A stretch of DNA of 64,000 bases from contig NC_060024.1 of the NCBI RefSeq assembly GCF_021134715.1, positions 8,370,001-8,434,000 on the forward strand, written 5' to 3'. Made by a program: the position numbers and the translations under genes. Position 1 is the stretch's first letter, and the number at the start of each line of letters is the position of its first letter. Shown piece by piece: positions 1 to 13,064 of this stretch. Source of the DNA: Daphnia pulex (lineage: Eukaryota; Arthropoda; Branchiopoda; Diplostraca; Daphniidae). A model generated the notes under the pieces. It worked only from the letters and a program-made list of their open reading frames with translations. It ran no database searches and was not told where the DNA came from.

Positions 1-719
1 AAAAGACTTGTTCTGATTGTCTGAAGCCAATGATGCATATCATTACGCAACCATCAGACTTGGAATTTTGGATCACCAACTGTTTAGGAAAAATTCAACA
101 AGACGACGATTTTTCAACGTGTTATCTCAACGATAACCGCACACAAAAATGTTTCAAACACAATGCAACATTGTTAACGGAGAAATCCTGAACCCGAAAA
201 CGCCAATCATATAACAGCAAAAAAGTTGCGGGCAAATCGTTTAAAGATTTGTATCACTATCTACACTATACAGACACGTTGCAATTCACAACTCGAAACG
301 AAACATTATAAAAAAGAACTGGATTGGAAATGGACAGCGAAAAGAAATGAAAAATAGTAACCTATTTACAGTGACGCATAGTGCATTCCTTCAGACCTCC
401 AGAGATGATGGGAAACGCATATGCAAATTAACGATACATCAAGATTTTCTCGAACAAGAACCAACAAAAGGTCGATCGATGAAATAATCAATACTTCATT
501 TATAAATGGACAGTTGCTGCCTACTCTTTGGATCAATAGCACTGTGGGAGAAAGTCATTTACGATTTTCCTTTTGACAGTAGGCCAGCTACGAAATTGAA
601 AGAAAAAAATTGGGTAAACAGAATTCGTCACATTCTGTGTTTGATGCAGTCAAATGAAGATGATAGCAGTACGGCATAATTTCATATAATATATCACATT
701 AATGGTTTTTCGGAATTCT
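1..719. other. 3' flank of the protease gene, no gene seen
   Basis: This AT-rich stretch lies downstream of the minus-strand protease gene. I see no exon with recognisable protein similarity on either strand, no RNA gene and no clear repeat. A neighbouring gene could begin left of the window. Confidence 0.4.
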
Positions 720-3665
720 TCACGTCACATTTTCCAGAATCCAACTTGTGAATTTGGATATTCTCGTGCAAACTCCCGGAAGATTGGCCTCAGCACATCC
801 AATACCCCAGCTGATGATGCCTCCCAAGAAATATTTGCCATCACGGCCACGAATTTGCAATGGACCACCCGAGTCGCCCTATTATTAAATATTAACCAAT
901 TTTAAAAATCCCGCGGAATCGTTAAACTGTTCATTTGAAAAATACCTGACAAGAGTCTCTTCCTCCTTCCTCGAATCCGGCGCACATAAATATATCAGGA
1001 ATGTATTCATGGCGTCCAGCTTTTAGGAACATATCCTTGCATTTATCGTTGCTAACTATAGGAACTGTAACCTATTGAAAACAGATCAAATCATTTTTAA
1101 TAAAGATCTGCGGATTTTAAAAATTAATCTGTCAATTTTCAAACCTGTTGAAGCATTGAGGGTAATGTTCCTCCTTCCGAGAGACGACCCCATCCTGTGA
1201 CCGTCTGTCAATCAAAACAAAATTGGTTGTATTTTTTGGTGGTCATTTTTTTAATTTTGAATTCTTTATAATTAAATTTGAGTACTAACACCGTTTTGGC
1301 CGATTAAAGACTCGTCCATTGCTGGCAGACAGATTGGTGCAATATTTGGCTGAAAGGTGATCGGTTCTTCTAGCCGAACCAACGCAAGATCATACTCGTA
1401 TGTGAAAAAATTGTACTTGGGATGAACGATCTTCTTATTGACTCCGCGTTCAACAAATGGGTATGGCTCTTGCACGCTGCTGAAATCGAATTCCCCCATA
1501 CGCATTCGAATTTGCGAGACGAGAAGACTGAAATAAAAATGTGTGTTATTTATTATTGCTTTTGTGAGATATAGGGCGATAATAAAATCTAACACTTACT
1601 CTTCGACACAATGTCCTGCCGTTATAACCCACAATTCGTTCAAGAGAGCTCCTCCGCAGCGATGCGTGCTAGAGAATCCGAAAAAGGAAGTCCGCCGAAC
1701 AGACACCTGAAAAAGTGAATCAATTGGGGAAAATTTGTTAGAAATCTACCCAAAAGAAATTTTGTTTTGTCGGATTATATTTTATACCTGCCAGGGCCAA
1801 GAGCCGAATTTCGAATTGTTGCCTCCCACAATCCTTTCTCCTCTTGCAATTTCTGCTAGCATAGGAGGTACACCACATTCTGAAACATACAAAAGAATTG
1901 AATTACAATTGATGACATAACCTCTGCGCAGTTTTTTTTAATATCCAGCACACATACTAGCCCATATTTTTATTTAAAAAAATGCTTTACCGATTTCTGG
2001 ATAGCTGCTAGGCAGTGAAGTAACGGCCAAAGTGGGTTTCTTCGTGCTTTCCGTGCTGCTGGTGGAATTGCTGAAACTAGTGGGCGTTACACTGGTTCCA
2101 GGTTTCTTACTGGAACTTTCAGTGCTGGTGGAAGTGTTCTGAACCGACGGAGTTACGGAGACTGTCGCCGTCTCGGTCACATCGGTGATTTCGTTAGATG
2201 CAAGTGATGCAGCAGCAGTAGATGCAACGATGGAAGAAGAAGTAGTAGTAGTCGTATGGTTGGACAGGTTGTTCAATGGAACGCTCTGCGACTCGGTCGA
2301 ATCGGCTTCGGTGGTTGACGTAACCCCTGAAGTGACGTGAGCATTAGTCAAAGGATCGTCAATCGGCTGATTGGAAGCCGTGGGGATCGTGATTGGGATA
2401 TCAGCGGTGGAATTAAGTTCATTAAGCGAAGAAGGGGAATCGGGAAGCTCAATCGCAGATGTTAGAATCGTTGAATTTGATTCAGAGGTTAAAGGTGAAG
2501 GGTGAGAAATTGGCACAGGTGAGGCGACTAAAACATCGGAATTCTGTGGCTTCGTTATAGCGGTAGACGAGACCGGGACCGCTATCGGGTTCAGAAGGTT
2601 ATTGGGAATGAGTAGGTTGAGTGACGGTGCAATTGTAGGTGCTGGTTGTGCGGAAGCCAACGCCTGGTTCGTAGGTGCCATGGCTGTGGAAGAAGAAACA
2701 AGCGGAGGGTTAGTACTAATTCCGGTTGCAACCGTTGGCAAAGCAGCTCTGCGTGTCGTCGTCCGTCGATAGGGCTTGGGACGTAATTTGATAGGGCCTA
2801 GTGTGGGTTGACTACCTTGCGGCTTTGTGGTCGATTCCGCTGGCGTCGATGGAGTTGGAGTTCTAGTGGCGGATGCCAGCACGGATGTCGTCGACACAAT
2901 AATCAGCGGAGTTGTCGTTTGCGATGGCGATAATGTAACCGTGTTGTGGCTTATTGGACTAGCAGTCGATGTAAGTTCGTTAGACAAAGTTGAATCCGTT
3001 GACGTGTTATCTGAAAGCCAATTTGACACTGCTAATGACGGCAGCCCAGGGCTTGGAATTTTCTCGGATTCCGGTGCGGTTTCGTTGGTGCTGTTTCCCT
3101 TCCAGGTAGGGATCGACGCGATCAGCGTCGTCAGCATGGAAACTGGAAGATTGTTGGGTTTAGCTGCTCCGATGACATTTGGAGAACCTACTGGCGTTGG
3201 ATAATTGGTCGCCATGGTGGCAATCATCGACGACAGGGATGGTTTTGGAACGACATTGTTGTCCAGGTCGTGAGCGCAGCAGCTACCGAACATGAATCGC
3301 TCCATGCACATGCCCAAAGGTGTGCCCTCCGTTTTGACACATTCCCATACGAACATGCACGTTCCTTCTTGGCCTTTCACGTAGCAGGGTTTGCGACTGA
3401 TTTGGTAGCTAGCTGATATTGGTCAAAGCGCCAAACATGAAAACCGAAAGAAAAGCATAAATCACTGTGCGCAATTTGCATCACAAATTCATGGCAGTAA
3501 AATTTAGTGAATAAAATAGTTTTGGCATTAAATCTATCATAAATCTGGAAAACTAATAAATTTTTAGCACTTACGAGTTGTCAGATTATTTTGTGGTTGA
3601 CTCGCAGAGAGAACTAGAGGCAAGAACGAAAGAAGAAACAACCCCATTGCACATCGGATATCCAT
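720..3665 (-). CDS. flz: Filzig-like secreted trypsin-type serine protease, 8 coding exons
   Basis: Secreted S1-family endopeptidase. Coding exons on the minus strand are 3575-3665, 1991-3412, 1788-1879, 1600-1706, 1290-1527, 1145-1204, 946-1071 and 720-878. All junctions are GT-AG and the sum is 2295 nt (764 aa plus stop), so the model closes in frame. Exon 1 starts with a signal-peptide-like stretch ([20 protein letters not shown]). A Cys-rich segment with [20 protein letters not shown] follows, then about 400 residues of Ser/Thr/Pro-rich linker. The catalytic domain begins at [16 protein letters not shown], has His in ITAGHC, Asp in YEYDLALV and Ser in GGRDSCQGDSGGPL. Asp189 six residues before the Ser predicts trypsin-like cleavage after Arg/Lys. 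The catalytic domain closely resembles Drosophila Filzig ([34 protein letters not shown]). Drosophila Filzig is longer in its linker. A 5'UTR acceptor just after 3672 implies a further upstream non-coding exon. Stop TGA is at 720-722. Confidence 0.93.
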
Positions 3666-3672
3666 CGCAAGC

Positions 3673-6600
3673 CTGTCAATAAAAAAAATGAATAAATAAA
3701 ACCGAAATTATTGGCCAGTCTCAATTATTTCTATTGTACCTTATTCCATAAAAGCAATCTAGGCAATTCTGAAAAAGTAGCTCAATAAAAACCGACAATG
3801 CTTAAACAAAACTACGGCGGCAAGTGAAGCGGTTACATTTGTCGACAGTTGCCGCTCGAGAGAAACCGTAACGTAGCGAATAGTCAATTCTAATCTTGAT
3901 AATTTGCTTCCACAGACAGCTGTTATTTCCGCAAACTGCAGCACTGCTGGCCTCGTGTTCAACAACCGCAGGGGAATGCGAAAAACACAGTCAGCTGCTT
4001 TGTGCGACTTGAACTTAATGGCGACATGTCCAACATAAATGGGAATCTAAAATTCCCTGATAATTATTAGGTGCTGAATATCTTTAACTACTAGTTGCTA
4101 CTACCAGCTGCCAACCTAGTTACAAGAAATTTAGTTCGACCGATAAATCTGGTTCGCTAACAGATGTAGGTTATTGTGCAGTGTGTGCTAAAGCAATACT
4201 TTAGACTACTATTTAACTATACCCTCCTTTGTTCTCATCCGCCGTGTATTTCAAAAATTTCATGACAGCCAAACTTATTGCAAGTTCTAAATTGCGGATG
4301 TACTGCGGAAAAACCACTGGAGAATCAAGGCTATTGACCCAATGATCCTCCGACGTGCTAATTTGAAGGTACTTGGAAGTTGAACAAAATGAACAAAATC
4401 AAAACGACAAAAAACATTTGGCGAGCTGAGCGCATGATGTCTTTGTTTTAAGATATCTTTATCTCGATTTATCCGTCCGTAGCTAATTGTTTCCAAGTAA
4501 ACGGGAACGCCCGATTTCACCAAGCAATAAAAGGATTATACCGGACATTTTCTTTTGGCAAACTAGTCGGAGTTTTCAAAAGAATACTTTTGAGATGTTG
4601 ATGGGCGATAAGAGATGACACTAGTATTATAAAAGAAACTTGCAGGACTGTCAATTAGGTCGAGAGAGAAAAGTCCGAGACGACAGAAAACTGGCATCAC
4701 CTAGTTCCACACACCACAGAGTGATGAAATGTAGGTCACAACTCTGCAACGGTGAAAGCAAAAACGAGCCAGGTGGCAGCACTGTTTTTTGTTTGCAACT
4801 TCATAATTGGTACCGTATGCGCGCGCTGGGCAAAAGTTTCAGTTCATCGGGACAAAGATTCGATATTGTCGCTCGTTACAGAGTTACAAAGGGAAAGGTT
4901 ACAATAATTGCCCGTTCTACCAACCGGTACTTAAGAAGCGAGCTCTGGTGTTCATGCCCTTAATCCATCAACGATAGCAGCAGCAACGTCGTCGTCGTCT
5001 ATAATGACCAGAAATCGTGATCCAATACGGTCGACACTGATACCGTTAACACTGAACCGCAGCAGCAGGCGCCAGCCATGTGTTCCACACAGTTAAAAAA
5101 AGAAATAGAACGCGGGTATTTGGTATATCTCCTTCGGTTATGGGCTACCCAGCCAGTGTTTGCTACCTACTCAAAATCACGGACCTCAAAAACAATCATT
5201 TTTATTGCGATAGTAAAAGAAGACAAAAAAAGAAGCTCCCGATACTCGAACAAACTGTACAGTAACTGGTTGGAATTCCTAGCAGCAAACAAGAAACACC
5301 TCCAACAGTTATGCTAATTGTCTTGGATCTTTTTTTCTTTTTTCCCCGGCGAAAAGATAAAAAAAAAAGAGTAAAGCACAACCAGATGGGACGCATGAGC
5401 ACTTTTGAATACTCAAAAAATAAAAAGAGAAGACTCCTTTTTTTTAGTCATTGTGTAATTATGCGAGTTTGAGGTCGCTTTTGCCGTTGACACACCCAGA
5501 CTCTCTGTTGAGAGATTGACTCTTATTCCTGTTATGCCCGTTGTTTTTTTCCCGTCAGAGTAGGGAGGGTTGCACAGGTAAGGAAAGGGGGTGACGAGAG
5601 AGAAACAGGAAAGCCATGTAGGTCAAACCGAACTGTGCCCTCGCCCTTAAACCCGGTGTAAAGAGAAAGCGATATACTCTATCCCCACCTTTCCTTATTG
5701 TAGAAAGCGCCCGACGTGAGCCAAATGAATCATCCTGACTTTTACATTTCTTTTCACAACAGAGTATTTGTGTAATCCTCGAACCCTTCCGGTAAGGTAA
5801 CGATAAAGTTAAGAAACGTCGAAACAAAATTCATTCCGTTTTCACTCGTTTCTCAAGACATCCGGATCCTTGATGTTTTTTAAAAGTTATTTAGTGGTAT
5901 TTATTTTATTTAGGACAGCTAGGTTACTATAGGCCTCCTCCTCCACATTTGTCAAACGTTCCTTTTCAAGGTGTACTGTAATTGTCTGTAGAAAAAAGAA
6001 AAATGATGGAGTGAACGGTACTCGGGCGCGTAACAGCGCTCTAGAGAATGTTGTGAAGGCACAAATTCCAACTTGGGAATGTTTCGGAGGAATGTCTCAG
6101 AGTGAAGGGGACTCCGGAGCTTTACGGTTTACCAAGCACGGGGGTTTCAATCCGTCTGCTGGATATACACATCCTCAAGTTTCGCTCCTTTTGTTATGTA
6201 GTGGAAAAGGGCGAGATCATTTCAATCTGGCGAGATGATCTGTCCAATCTGGACGCATCGTGTCAACAACGCATGACCGTGCTACGGCAGTCGTTCTTTT
6301 ATTTTGGAGCCATAAACTGTATGTGTACATTACGTACGCATGGGCGACTTGGTCAGATAAGAACCCGTAGCCAGGTACTACTACGTATACGTACATATAA
6401 TATAATATGAAGGAAAGAACAACGGAACCGTGTAGAGCGGGCTGAGGTTTTCTGTTGTTGCCGCTGCTCCGATGCTGCTGCTGCCGCTTGCGTGTGGAAA
6501 GGAAGCGGCAGCGGTACCGCAAACGGGCTTTGGTGAGTGACCCTCTAACCCGTTTACATCCTCTACCAGCGCGATACGCGCGTTCACGCGGCATATTCGG

Positions 6601-9427
6601 GCCAGTGCTCACACGGAAGGGCAAAGAAGTCCTTGGTTAAAATAGCGCCCTTCGGAAAAATTCACCCTCCAAGTCCTCAGACTGCCTACCGGTACTCGTT
6701 TTGTGATTCTCAAAGAACCTCCCACCCTTCCGTTAGTTTGATTTTATATTTTTTCTGCTTTGCTTTTTTTCTCTCATCTTGTCGCCGAACCCTTCAAATC
6801 TATCACGGCTGTTTTCAACACTTCACCTCAATGTCTATTGTATGGCCGTTGGGTCGATCTGGCACTGACTCGATTTTTCACAAAGTTTATTTTTTTTTTC
6901 TTTTTTCTTTTTTGTCAAAGCGAAGATTAACAATACACTTCCAGGTCTTTTATTATATATTTTTTTCCCTTTATTTAAACTGTTCCCCAAGGAAGTCGCA
7001 GAGTGACGAGACAATTTCGCACTGTGTATAAGAAAAGTGTTTCCCTATATTTTGAAAAGAAATTTTGAATTCTTAGCATTTCCCTTCGAGAAATAAAAGA
7101 TGCGGGCTTTGTTGTTTAATATACAGCTCTGAAAATGATTTTCTATTGATCAGTGCGGAGGTGTTTTGGAATAGAGAGCTTATAGTTTTCTATTGATACT
7201 TGTTGTCTATAGCTAAGGGCTAAATAGAAGTGAAAAACAAAACAAAAAATATGAACTTGCCGGTACCGAGGCGAGATCCTGAAAAGTTGAGGCAACGAAT
7301 CCGCTAGGAAGGCTTCACAATTTTGAATACGATCAACTCACTCCAGGTAGGCCGGCATTGTTTTGCCACTCTCCTGGTCGTAGATAACGTGTTAGGGTTG
7401 ACACGAGGGGAAACAACACAGCAGGGAAAGAGTGGAGAAAATGGAAGACGGGCGAGGATATAAGTCTTAAACGCGGCTCCAGTTTTCTTTTTCCGATTTT
7501 CAAAAGCAACGGTACTCCAACTGGTGTTCCAGATTTCTCCTATATTCCAAATGAAAGAAGAAGAAGAAGAAAAAAAACCGATCCCGCCCCAAATTCACAC
7601 AACAGGAAGAGGCAACCAGAGGCAAGAAGAGCGGCAGCGATCAGAAAAACGTGACCCTCTAGAAAACCTCTTTTACAATCATAACAGCACGATTGCAGTC
7701 GAAACAGACAGTAGGAATTTGTCTGCAATGTTATACACGGTTGGGCACATCATTCCTTCGTTTCAATCAAATTGTCTTGCCCCTTCTTTTTGGCGTGGCG
7801 GCACCTGTAGAAAATCAAAACTAACACAACAACTTTTAAGAGAGGCAGACTGTATATATAACGTAGTGGCACGGAAGACTTGAACATGCGACCACACGGC
7901 ACCTAGTACCGCTCACTACTGGAACGAATACCAACAGGACAGGCCGTCTAGAGGAAAACGGTGAGTCTCAAAAATCCACTACAAGCTAGAGGGGAGAGCC
8001 CCTTACTACTCAGCGCGACCCACAAAAGAAAAAGGAGAAAGCTTTCGGTCTTTCGGTAGACCCCCGCTGGCTATTGGAAAACAAGGTAGTTTTTTTTAAA
8101 AGGAAAAAATTTTCTCCGACTTTTTTTTTTTTTTTTTTTACTTTTTTTTTATTTGGGTCCTTTCTTATATACATTATTGATAAATGCTTTCCCAAGTATC
8201 TAACTAGGTGGCGATCAAGCAGACTTCTTGATCCCGGCGAATTGTTTCGTCGTTTGGAAAATCACTTTTGCGGTGTTACTTGTCACGTAAAGCGGAACAC
8301 ACTTGGGAAACTAGTTCTCGATTATTTCACAAACTCATCATCATCTGCCTCAGTTGCTAACAAATAATGCGTTCAACCCCATTTAAGTGTGTTGCCGGTC
8401 CCACCAGCACTCTCTATCCCTCCCCCACATCACCACTAAAAAAGAAAACAGGCAAACAAGCTACATGTTTTGCTTGCTGAGCATGCGAAAAAATAGGTTA
8501 AAAAGGAGATTTTCTTTGGCCAAGCATGCGAATAGAAAATATCCCAAAATTACACGCAAGGCATTGGGAATGATGTCTTTAAAATATCGGGAGAAAGAAA
8601 GAGGTCAGCCATGTTTCTCGCCCTGATTACGATTGTTGAAATGTACATGCTGATTCTGTGGGACTATAACGAGCAACAGAACAAATGAGAGGTAACCAGT
8701 TGGTGCGTGACCTTACCATTGTTAAATTCTGCCTGTCCTTATAAGCGAAGCTTCCGTTCACTCGCATTTTATTCACACGTGCCAAGTCTTTGCAAAACCA
8801 AAAGAATAGATAATAACAAAATCATGCTGAGAGACAATATTCTTTTTAAGTTGCGGTTAAAATTTACGACGATGGCACTGAAATATTTGCTTATGTATAT
8901 ATTATCCAGGTAGTCTGGGAAAGTGTTAATGTTCTTGAGATTATAATGCACTCTTTTGTACATAAAACTTGATTACGTTTGTCGGTTAATCTAAAGTAAA
9001 TTCAAAACTATTTCATTTGATAATTGGAACTCTTCTTTATACTGTATTTATAAAAAATAAAAGCATTTAAAATTTTGTTTGGCCCAGAGATAAACTCAGT
9101 GACATATAAGCAGCCCATATGAAAATTCTTGAATAGCACAACTGCGAAAAGGAGGTGAACATGCCGGTATAGTTAAAAAAAAAAAATTACAACACAAAAT
9201 GTTAGATAAAAAGATAAATGAGTTTAGTTTCGACATTTTGCAGCCCAGAAACAGTCCAAAACATGTGTCCTCTAGTAAAGACTTACGTGAGTAGAATTTA
9301 GGTCAAATGTTCCCTGTTGACATTATTATTACGGCTATGCCTGTTACGCATGACAGACTTGGGAGAAAATATTGTTATTTACTCCAAAAAGAAATACAAG
9401 AAAGCTACGCCATTTATTGCGTCCATT
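3673..9427. other. 5.7 kb intergenic region with no supported gene
   Basis: This lies upstream of the protease and downstream of Pofut2 (both minus strand). It holds short homopolymers (a long T run near 8120-8150), CAG/CTG-rich bits near 4970-5070 and 6470-6500, and short open frames without recognisable similarity or splice-consistent structure. By position it is the likely home of the protease promoter and upstream non-coding exon(s). I cannot point to a specific regulatory site. Confidence 0.35.
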
Positions 9428-11297
9428 TCACATTATTTTTTTCCACTTGGCTGGCTGTTCGCAAGAATCATTGTCATCAGCACAAAAGCGGTTGAACGTG
9501 GAATTGGATGGGAAGCCCAATATTTCTCGCTCTTCTTGAATGCGGAACGAAAAAGTCGATTCGAAAGATCCAATAAAATGCCTTGCCCTGGAACAAATTA
9601 TCTGTTCAACAATGGCAACTCCTCCGTCCAAAATCTCTTTGCGGACTTCAAAACTGGGTAGATAGAGAAACAGCTGATACTTGGGCGATAAATAGCTTCG
9701 CAATTCTTCCATTTCTAATTAAAATAATAAAATTCCAAATGAGTGAATTTTTAACTCTACACACAGGAACTGATTGTACAAAATAATTGGAGGACTTGGT
9801 ACTGACCCTTCTTAGTTCCGTCACTTGCGACAAAAATGTTCCGGAGATTCAGTAGCGTAGCTGTTTTCGCCAATTTCTTTGCTGCCAGCTTTAAAGAGGG
9901 AACATCATTAGATCTTCCGTAAAGGAAGTCTTGCCTCCTCAAATGCCCGCAGACGTAGTCTCCACCTTTTGCTACCACTCCAGGAACTTCATCTCTCCAA
10001 TCACTCGGAAGAGAGGTACGATCTGTTTCGTCATCAGACTGAAGAAATTCGAGCCGGAATTGACTAGCCAAGGCATAGAGCTTGAATGAATAACGCATGC
10101 TTCGCCGAACCTGATAAGAAATACAGTAATAACTAAATATCTTAGTTTTAATTTAAGATGTAGATTGATTGAGTAAATGCAATTTTTTCTTGGCTGTGTT
10201 GACGAAACAAAAATTTGTTCATTCTTTCAAGAATGATTAAGACTAAAAAAAAATTAGGCTTGATGATCCCAAATTTATACAAGTTTGTATATTACCTTCC
10301 AATATTCAACACCCCCATAATCATCATGCAAAGGAATTTCTCCTCGGTCAATCATGATTATGTCTCCAGATTTCTTCGAGTGCTGTGATAAAATTGGTAG
10401 GAGTTTCCGAAAGTGACCTTGAAATGAGACACAACTAATGTTTCGAACTTCGATTTTTTCATAACCCCAAAACCAGCCTTTGATTGCACCATCTTTGGTC
10501 TCTCTAAAGTTGTTGTAACATGTACATTTTATTAATATAAGCAGACTGATGAAAGACACATATATGTAATTGAGAAAAATACCTGTAAGGTAGTTTATTG
10601 ATGCAATTTTCAAACTTATATTTTTCTTCCCATTTTCCACTCTCCCATCCATCTTGAAAATGTTGCAAGTAGAAGAGCTGGTTGATCAGCAGATTTTTCT
10701 TTTCTGTCACAATAACATAATCATTTACATAAATACAACAAATACAATTTGTGATTCCATTTAATTACACTAACCTGATAATAGATCAGATAGTTCTGTA
10801 ATGCTAACATACTTTATAAGACTTTCAGTATTGAAAAACAATTTCCAGGGAAGTTTGAATTGATCTCCTATATCGTTGGACTTCCAATGAGGAAGTGGAC
10901 CCCAGGGAGGTAGCACCTGCAGTAAAGGAAAAATGATTTAATGTTCATTGCTGTCCAATTTCATCATGCACCATCTCTAAGTTTAAAAGCTTGCCAAAAC
11001 CCAGTCTCCATGTTGCTGAAGTCTTTTGACAAAAACTGCTAACCGTATAAAGACATCACGACGTAAATTGAAACCTTCGGCCGGATTCAAATCGTATAGC
11101 AAGTAACTAACAAGAAATCAAAACTTATTTTCAGGTATCACTTCAGATTACTAATTTATAATTAACAACGAAACATACTTTCGATCGAACACTTCCCCAC
11201 GATCGCATACTTGTGAACCAAACAATTTTCCACTATTTCCAAACAAAACAACAAACCAAAACAAACTAAACCTGAACAATTTTGCATTTACTGTCAT
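9428..11297 (-). CDS. Pofut2: GDP-fucose protein O-fucosyltransferase 2 (POFUT2), 7 exons
   Basis: ER-resident GT68 glycosyltransferase that adds O-fucose to Ser/Thr in folded thrombospondin type 1 repeats. Minus-strand coding exons are 11179-11297, 10995-11106, 10775-10916, 10583-10703, 10296-10503, 9807-10110 and 9428-9714. They sum to 1293 nt (430 aa), matching the roughly 430 aa of animal POFUT2. The ATG at 11295-11297 opens a hydrophobic signal sequence. Family landmarks in order are [17 protein letters not shown] (donor-substrate loop), [46 protein letters not shown] (the HLRRxDF motif), IFVASDG, and the C-terminal [16 protein letters not shown] with [14 protein letters not shown]. Intron 2 has a GC donor (GCAAGC after codon TTG) and AG acceptor, and only this joins VL to VLPPWG. 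No damage is seen. The four C-terminal residues KKIM are not a classical ER-retention signal. Confidence 0.96.
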
Positions 11298-11779
11298 CGT
11301 GACAGAGATTACCAGAGATTACCAGAGACTGGAGTCTGATAGTAGCCCGTGAATCTATCGCACTGGCGCCCTCTATCGCGGAGCGCCACTGCAATAAGGT
11401 CAATTTTGGCCAACTAGATATCGAGCACTGGCACTCCGTCGTCGCCTGATTTTTTTTTCGAAACTCTATACCTCAGAGACTTCTTAACGGGGAACTTTTA
11501 ACAAGCGATTCGCCACTCAAAGAGATCGTTTTGGGTTTTTTTGATACAGCGGAAATCGTCGCTGGGGTTGTAAAAATAAAAAAAATATACAGGGTTTGTT
11601 CAAATTTTTTTTGCTAAGTCGATTGGTAAAAACCGCAATCGTCTAGCTTTTGTAGTTTGGGATTGGGAGATATTTAAAAAAAAAAACTGAGAGGGGATAG
11701 CCGAAAATTGGACTTTTTTTTTTGTTTTTGTGCAGCAGTTTTCTCGTCAACTGCTGCACCTAAAAATATTGTAATTGTT
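11298..11779. other. Pofut2 5' flank
   Basis: Upstream flank of Pofut2, with short direct repeats of GAGATTACCA at about 11305-11328. No TATA box or other element is convincing. The Pofut2 start site probably lies in 11300-11420. Confidence 0.35.
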
Positions 11780-12699
11780 TCAAAAAGATGGGATAGCCCA
11801 CCTCTTCAAAAAGTTTTCTTGTTTTACGAAAATGCGAAAACAACATTTCCTTCTCTTTGCCTTTAGCCCTTTAGGGTCTCTTGGGGTGGTCTCCCTCATA
11901 ACGTCAGCCTACACCTATCCAGAGTGATAGAGAGTATGGTGAAGCGACGCTGTAAGAATTCTCCATAAGGCATCGTCAGATGTTTTCCAGCATTTTCTCA
12001 AAGTTCGAGATCACTTGATTTGCAGACGCCACATGGCTCTCCTTAATATGCAGGGCTTCCACCACGCGTAGCCTCACTGAACTGCTGTTTTGCTCCGAAA
12101 AAGGGTTATGATAAGCAATTTTTAGGGGTTGTAGCAAGCGATTGACAGCCCAGTGGGTATAAATTCACAAGGTAGTTATCTTGGGTTCAAATCTCTGCAT
12201 AAAACCTTTTTTTTTTAATTTTTTCCTTGTGTTTTTTCTATAAAGCGAAATAGATGAAATGCCTAGATTCTGTAAAAAATGCGAGTTTTTCACATTTTTT
12301 AAACAACATCTGAATTTGTTTTCTTTGGCAAGTCTGACTTAGAAAAAAAACGTGTTCAAACATGTTTCTGGAAAAATCCGCAAGGTGTCACTAGCGCATA
12401 TAAGGGAGACTGCTCGGACGAAGCCTTATGGAGAATTCCTACAGCGTCGCTTCACCATACTCTCTATCACTCTGACCTATCGAGGGGGGGGGGTCACCCC
12501 AACAGACCCTAAAGGCAAAGAGGAGGAAATGTTGTTTTAGCGAGCGCTAGGTGGCTTATAGGATGACGCCCGGCATGGCCGAAAAACGAAGAAATTTTTA
12601 GGAATTTTTTTCCAAAATTTCAATCGTTAATATCTCGGCTTCTGAGCCGAGTATCGAAAAAACATGAAAACAGTTTGAAGAGGTGGGCTATCCGAAACT
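11780..12699. repeat. Foldback (inverted-repeat) element with tRNA-like core
   Basis: The left arm (about 11780-11990) and right arm (about 12390-12690) are imperfect reverse complements. Shared blocks include ATAGCCCACCTCTTCAAA, ACAACATTTCCT, GATAGAGAGTATGGTGAAGC and GAATTCTCCATAAGGC. The spacer (about 12000-12350) contains an A-box/B-box-like pair. The left arm carries a deletion relative to the right. No transposase reading frame is present, so this would be a non-autonomous foldback element. Confidence 0.7.
12135..12215 (+). other. tRNA-like Pol III promoter, possible SINE head or tRNA pseudogene
   Basis: AGCCCAGTGGGTA near 12147 resembles a tRNA A box, and GGTTCAAATCTC about 35 bp later resembles a B box. 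A run of at least 10 T follows, which would terminate RNA polymerase III. The T-arm does not pair well and no full cloverleaf forms, so this is not a functional tRNA. It sits in the spacer of the foldback element. Confidence 0.4.
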
Positions 12700-12973
12700 C
12701 AGAAAAAACTGCTGACTTTTTAAAAGTAATTTGTGTATCGCCACTAGACGATAAACCAGTTCCCGTGGCACAACTAGGGTGGGGCCTAAAAAGAGGAAGG
12801 GAATAAAAATCGGCTTTAAGAAAAAGCCCTTGGGGTGTTGTGTTTGTGTTCAGGAACCCATTAACGTTCGGCAGAGGGCGGTAAAGAACACCAAACGGCA
12901 GTGGTATTTCGTATTTGGGCTTGCACTGTCGAAAAGAGAGGTTCTCTAATGTTCCTTTTGCGGAATTTTACCG
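12700..12973. repeat. Dispersed repeat R, copy 1
   Basis: Starts with CAGAAAAAACTGCTGAC, contains CGCCACTAGACGATAAACC and AAAGCCCTTGGGGTGTTGTG, and ends near TTTTACCG. A similar copy in the same orientation lies at 22692-22980. It abuts the right arm of the foldback element. Confidence 0.75.
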
Positions 12974-13064
12974 CCATAAAAATCAAAGCTCCGGTCTGTA
13001 TGCTCAACAGTCAACATCCAATTCTATAGGTGTTTCGACCCGTAAATACTTGCGGATTAGGATT

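Noticed and set aside
702..905. Plus-strand open frame
   Set aside because: It is the antisense of the last protease exon, which carries DSGGPL and the conserved C-terminus.
2827..3204. Plus-strand 125-codon frame
   Set aside because: Antisense of the Ser/Thr-rich linker of the protease; repetitive coding DNA often opens the opposite strand.
6217..6624. 135-codon minus-strand frame in the intergenic region
   Set aside because: Composition is arbitrary, there is no domain, and overlapping frames are open on both strands. No splice-consistent partner was found.
12135..12215. Functional tRNA gene
   Set aside because: Boxes are present but the T-arm and acceptor stem do not pair.
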